Below the pieces are notes generated by a model, which saw nothing but the letters and a program-made list of their open reading frames with translations, made no database searches and was not told the DNA's origin. The position numbers were made by a program, and so were the translations under genes. A DNA stretch of 64,000 nt from the NCBI RefSeq assembly GCF_007489285.1, contig NZ_VLIY01000020.1:16435-80434 (forward strand), given 5' to 3'. Below are positions 62,126-64,000 of this stretch, piece after piece (position 1 is the stretch's first letter; each line of letters starts with the position of its first letter). The DNA is from Skermania sp. ID1734. GTDB taxonomy: Bacteria > Actinomycetota > Actinomycetes > Mycobacteriales > Mycobacteriaceae.

Positions 62126-62628
62126 GCCGGGGCGCGTAGCGAGAATTGACCCACGTCGCTGCGGACCTTCGCTGCATCCTCGATCCGTCCGATGCTCGAC
62201 CGACGCGCCAATCGATGGGCGATCAACCGAATCTCCCTGCTCGGCGATGCTGCCGCCGGGTTCTGCCAACTGCCGGCGCCGCCATGGCCGTCGAATCCGC
62301 CGGCGTGCTCGCAAATCACGTCGCCGCCGCCGCGCTTGAGAGTGTGCCGCGATGTCTCGTCGCGTTCGAACGATCCAGCGTCTCCATGTGGAAGCCGCGC
62401 AGAACCAGTCGCGGCGGCTTGCCAAACTCATGTTCCGTCGGGAGTCGTCGCGATCCCGCCGTTCGAGGAAAAGCTGCCGACACAACGACGTGCCGTTCGA
62501 CAAATTCGCGCGCGGCGGTGCGAATTCGCGCGCGGCAGCGCAAGTTCGCGCGCGGCGGTGCTGGTGAGGGGTGAATGTGTCGGTTGTCGAAGGTATGTTC
62601 GAAGAATGATGATCATCGACCCCGAACA
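62126..62628. other. 503-bp region without a recognised gene, between PGPGW gene and IS element
   Basis: Both strands have short open frames (for example a minus-strand 65-codon frame at 62122-62319) but none matches a family I know. It may be a degraded gene interrupted by the insertion sequence. It includes the 20-bp tandem repeats at 62501-62560. Confidence 0.4.
62501..62560 (+). repeat. Three tandem 20-bp repeats
   Basis: Units at 62501-62520, 62521-62540 and 62541-62560 fit C[AG]A[AG]TTCGCGCGCGGC[GA]G[TC]G, with two to three differences between neighbours. Each unit carries a GCGCGC core. They lie 68 bp before the IS left end. Confidence 0.8.
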
Positions 62629-62680
62629 TGTGATGTCTCAGGACATGGGTGACAGTTCTGTATTAGGACATCGGTGACAG
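62629..62680 (+). repeat. IS left terminal inverted repeat
   Basis: Pairs with 63951-64000 over about 50 bp with few mismatches. Contains two iterations of the GGACAT(C/G)GGTGAC unit; a third copy follows at 62691-62703. Confidence 0.8.
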
Positions 62681-62688
62681 TTGATGTC

Positions 62689-63907
62689 TCAGGACATCGG
62701 TGACGTTTGGGTCTTGGGGACCAGTCCGGAAGGTCGCCCGTTGCCGACGTATTTGACTCCCGGTGCTGCTCGGGTGTGCTCGATGAGGATTTCGCCGTGC
62801 AGGTCGGCGACGATGATCTGGTCACCGTCGGTGATGATGTAGACCTGCTCGAACCCGTGCCCGCCGGCGACCTTGTAGGCGACGCCGTCGAGCCAGAAGG
62901 TGCCGGTAGAGGTCAGCGTCTTGATCCAGGGCAGCGAAGCAAGGGTCGTGTTTGGGTCGTGGAGCCTCGGCTTTGGCGGTGGCGTGCCACGCCGTCTGAG
63001 GCGTGATCCGACCGGGTAGACCCTGGTGCGGACGCTCGGTGTTGTAGATGTGGTCGAACGCGTCGACCTGGGTCTGCAGCTCGGCCAGCGTGCCGGCCAG
63101 TGGCTGCTTGTCCAAGTAGCGGAACAAGGTCTGATGAAAACGTTCGTTCTTGCCCTGGGTGGTTGGTTTGTATGGCTTGCCGGTGATCGCCTCCACGCCC
63201 AACTGCGCGAGGTGTTTGACGAGCTGGCCCAGGAATCCACGCCGTGACGGGTTGAGCGCGACACCGTTGTCGGACAGCAGCCGTTGCGGCACACCGTGTG
63301 CGGCAACGGCCTTGTCGAACACGGTGATCGCCGCCTCCGAGGTTTCGCCCCAAGCGACGTGGGAGGCGACCGCGTAACGGGAGTGGTCGTCGATGAGCTG
63401 GAAGATCACGCATTTACGGCCGCCGGTCAGCACGTACTCGGTCGCGTCCAGCTGCCAGCACGCGTTCGGTGCCGGGTAAACGAACCGGCGCCACGCCGAG
63501 CGCGGTTTCTTGCGCGGCTCGAGCCGCGCTACACCTGTTTCCCGGAAGATCCGGGCCAGTGAGGCGATCGACGGCACCTGGACCAGTCCCATCACCCGCA
63601 TCTGGTCGTGCACGCTGATCGGCCCGTGATCCAGGCCCGAGGATTCCAGCGCGGCGCGGACCCTGAGGGCTTGTTGCCGGGTCTCGTCGGTGATCTTGGT
63701 CGGACTGTTCTTGGGTCGCCTGCTGCGCGGCTGCAGGGCCGCTGCCGCGCCGTCGGTTCGTGCCCGCGCGCGGATCGCGTAGAACGTTTTCCGGGAAATC
63801 CGGTGTTCGGCACAGAATGTCGTCACCGCTCCGCGTGGCGCGTCATCAGGCCACTGGGCGATCGCGAGGCGGACACGAGGATCAACGGGTTCATTGGCGG
63901 TCGGCAC
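62689..63907 (-). pseudogene. IS481 family transposase, frameshifted near the C-terminus
   Basis: From GTG 63907 the frame gives an N-terminal helix-turn-helix (RISRKTFYAIRARARTDG) and the DDE integrase core: Asp in CWQLDATEYVLTGG, Asp in RLLSDNGVALN and Glu in GKNERFHQTLFRYL. It then reads APRPKHDPCF and leaves the expected sequence, ending at 62822. The -strand frame beside it continues with NTTLASLPWIKTLTSTGTFW, VAGGHGFEQVYIITDGDQII and GVKYVGNGRPSGL down to 62689, the normal accessory C-terminal domain. A single-base indel around 62955 explains this. The catalytic core is intact. Confidence 0.85.
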
Positions 63908-63950
63908 CGCTCAAGAAACCAGAAGTGTCACCACCAAAACCACTCAAAAC

Positions 63951-64000
63951 GCCACCGATGTCCAGATACAGAACTGTCACCGATGTCCTGCGACATGACA
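63951..64000 (-). repeat. IS right terminal inverted repeat
   Basis: Inverted partner of 62629-62680; ends CATGACA exactly at base 64000. Contains two GGACATCGGTG units in minus orientation. Confidence 0.8.

Larger units (their letters stand above)
62629..64000. mobile_element. IS481-type insertion sequence
   Basis: About 1.37 kb, bounded by inverted repeats of roughly 50 bp. The left end begins TGTGATGTCTCAGGACAT at 62629; the right end, read inward on the minus strand, begins TGTCATGTCGCAGGACAT from base 64000. Both continue GGTGACAGTTCTGTAT then GGACATCGGTG. GGACATCGGTGAC-type units are iterated (three at the left, two at the right), probably transposase-binding sites. The element holds one transposase gene. 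The target duplication cannot be checked because the window ends at the right terminus. Confidence 0.85.

Noticed and set aside
62122..62319. 65-codon minus-strand frame next to the IS
   Set aside because: No recognisable family and no ribosome site; kept only as part of the unassigned region.

Overview
The window is high-GC DNA dense with overlapping start/stop junctions and frequent GTG starts, typical of an actinobacterium. Several genes point to the mycolic-acid group (Nocardia/Rhodococcus/Mycobacterium relatives): a Tat-type F420-dependent hydroxymycolate dehydrogenase homologue, an EthA-type monooxygenase, a secreted GH43 arabinanase-like protein and an IdeR-like iron box. The genus cannot be fixed from the sequence alone. 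No rRNA, tRNA or CRISPR array was seen.

Layout. (1) 1-9757: an aromatic acid module predicted to take salicylate through salicylyl-CoA and gentisyl-CoA to gentisate and on to ring cleavage. It holds a FAH-family hydrolase (cut by the window edge), gentisate 1,2-dioxygenase, thioesterase, a fused salicylyl-CoA 5-hydroxylase/oxidoreductase, a nitrilase, a PaaX-like regulator and an aryl-CoA ligase. Downstream lies an inverted, decayed copy of the thioesterase/dioxygenase locus with its divergent promoter. Three 42-bp divergent promoters here share the same spacing and a central TGACGNNCGTCA-like palindrome. (2) 9840-13393: a pseudogene, a GNAT enzyme, CrcB with a double DUF190 protein, and a DUF1232 protein. 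(3) 13489-22801: a homogentisate module (MBL-fold protein, FAD hydroxylase, hmgA, fahA, PucR regulator), then a Baeyer-Villiger monooxygenase broken by one in-frame TAG, a hydrolase and a DoxX protein. (4) 23140-25981: a cation/proton antiporter and a DUF2254 membrane protein. (5) 26215-42334: a large organosulfur region. It has a GntR regulator, a 2[4Fe-4S] ferredoxin, an ABC importer (binding protein with a NosL-like tail, frameshifted permease, ATPase), a flavoprotein fused to HEAT repeats, a ROK regulator, SsuD- and SfnG-type monooxygenases, two SfnB/DszC-like enzymes, a StyA-like enzyme, free-methionine sulfoxide reductase and two flavin reductases. (6) 42200-46281: membrane and secreted proteins around a PepSY protein, with an IdeR-like box. 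(7) 46460-51402: a cluster of two AIM24 proteins and an SPFH protein, all with zinc ribbons, plus a Gln-rich protein and small membrane proteins. (8) 51466-62125: a frameshifted F420 enzyme, a VIT family transporter, a MEDS/anti-sigma kinase, an MFS pump with MarR regulator and palindromic operator, AraC plus VOC, a GH43 protein and small hydrolase and membrane genes. (9) 62501-64000: tandem repeats and an IS481-type element whose right terminal repeat ends at the last base of the window.

The most unusual candidate is the ferredoxin/flavoprotein-HEAT pair embedded between an ABC importer and sulfone/sulfonate monooxygenases, a layout recalling AprBA. Several genes carry a single disabling change (TAG at 21130; frameshifts near 29168, 51990 and 62955). 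These may be true decay or assembly errors; the sequence alone does not decide.
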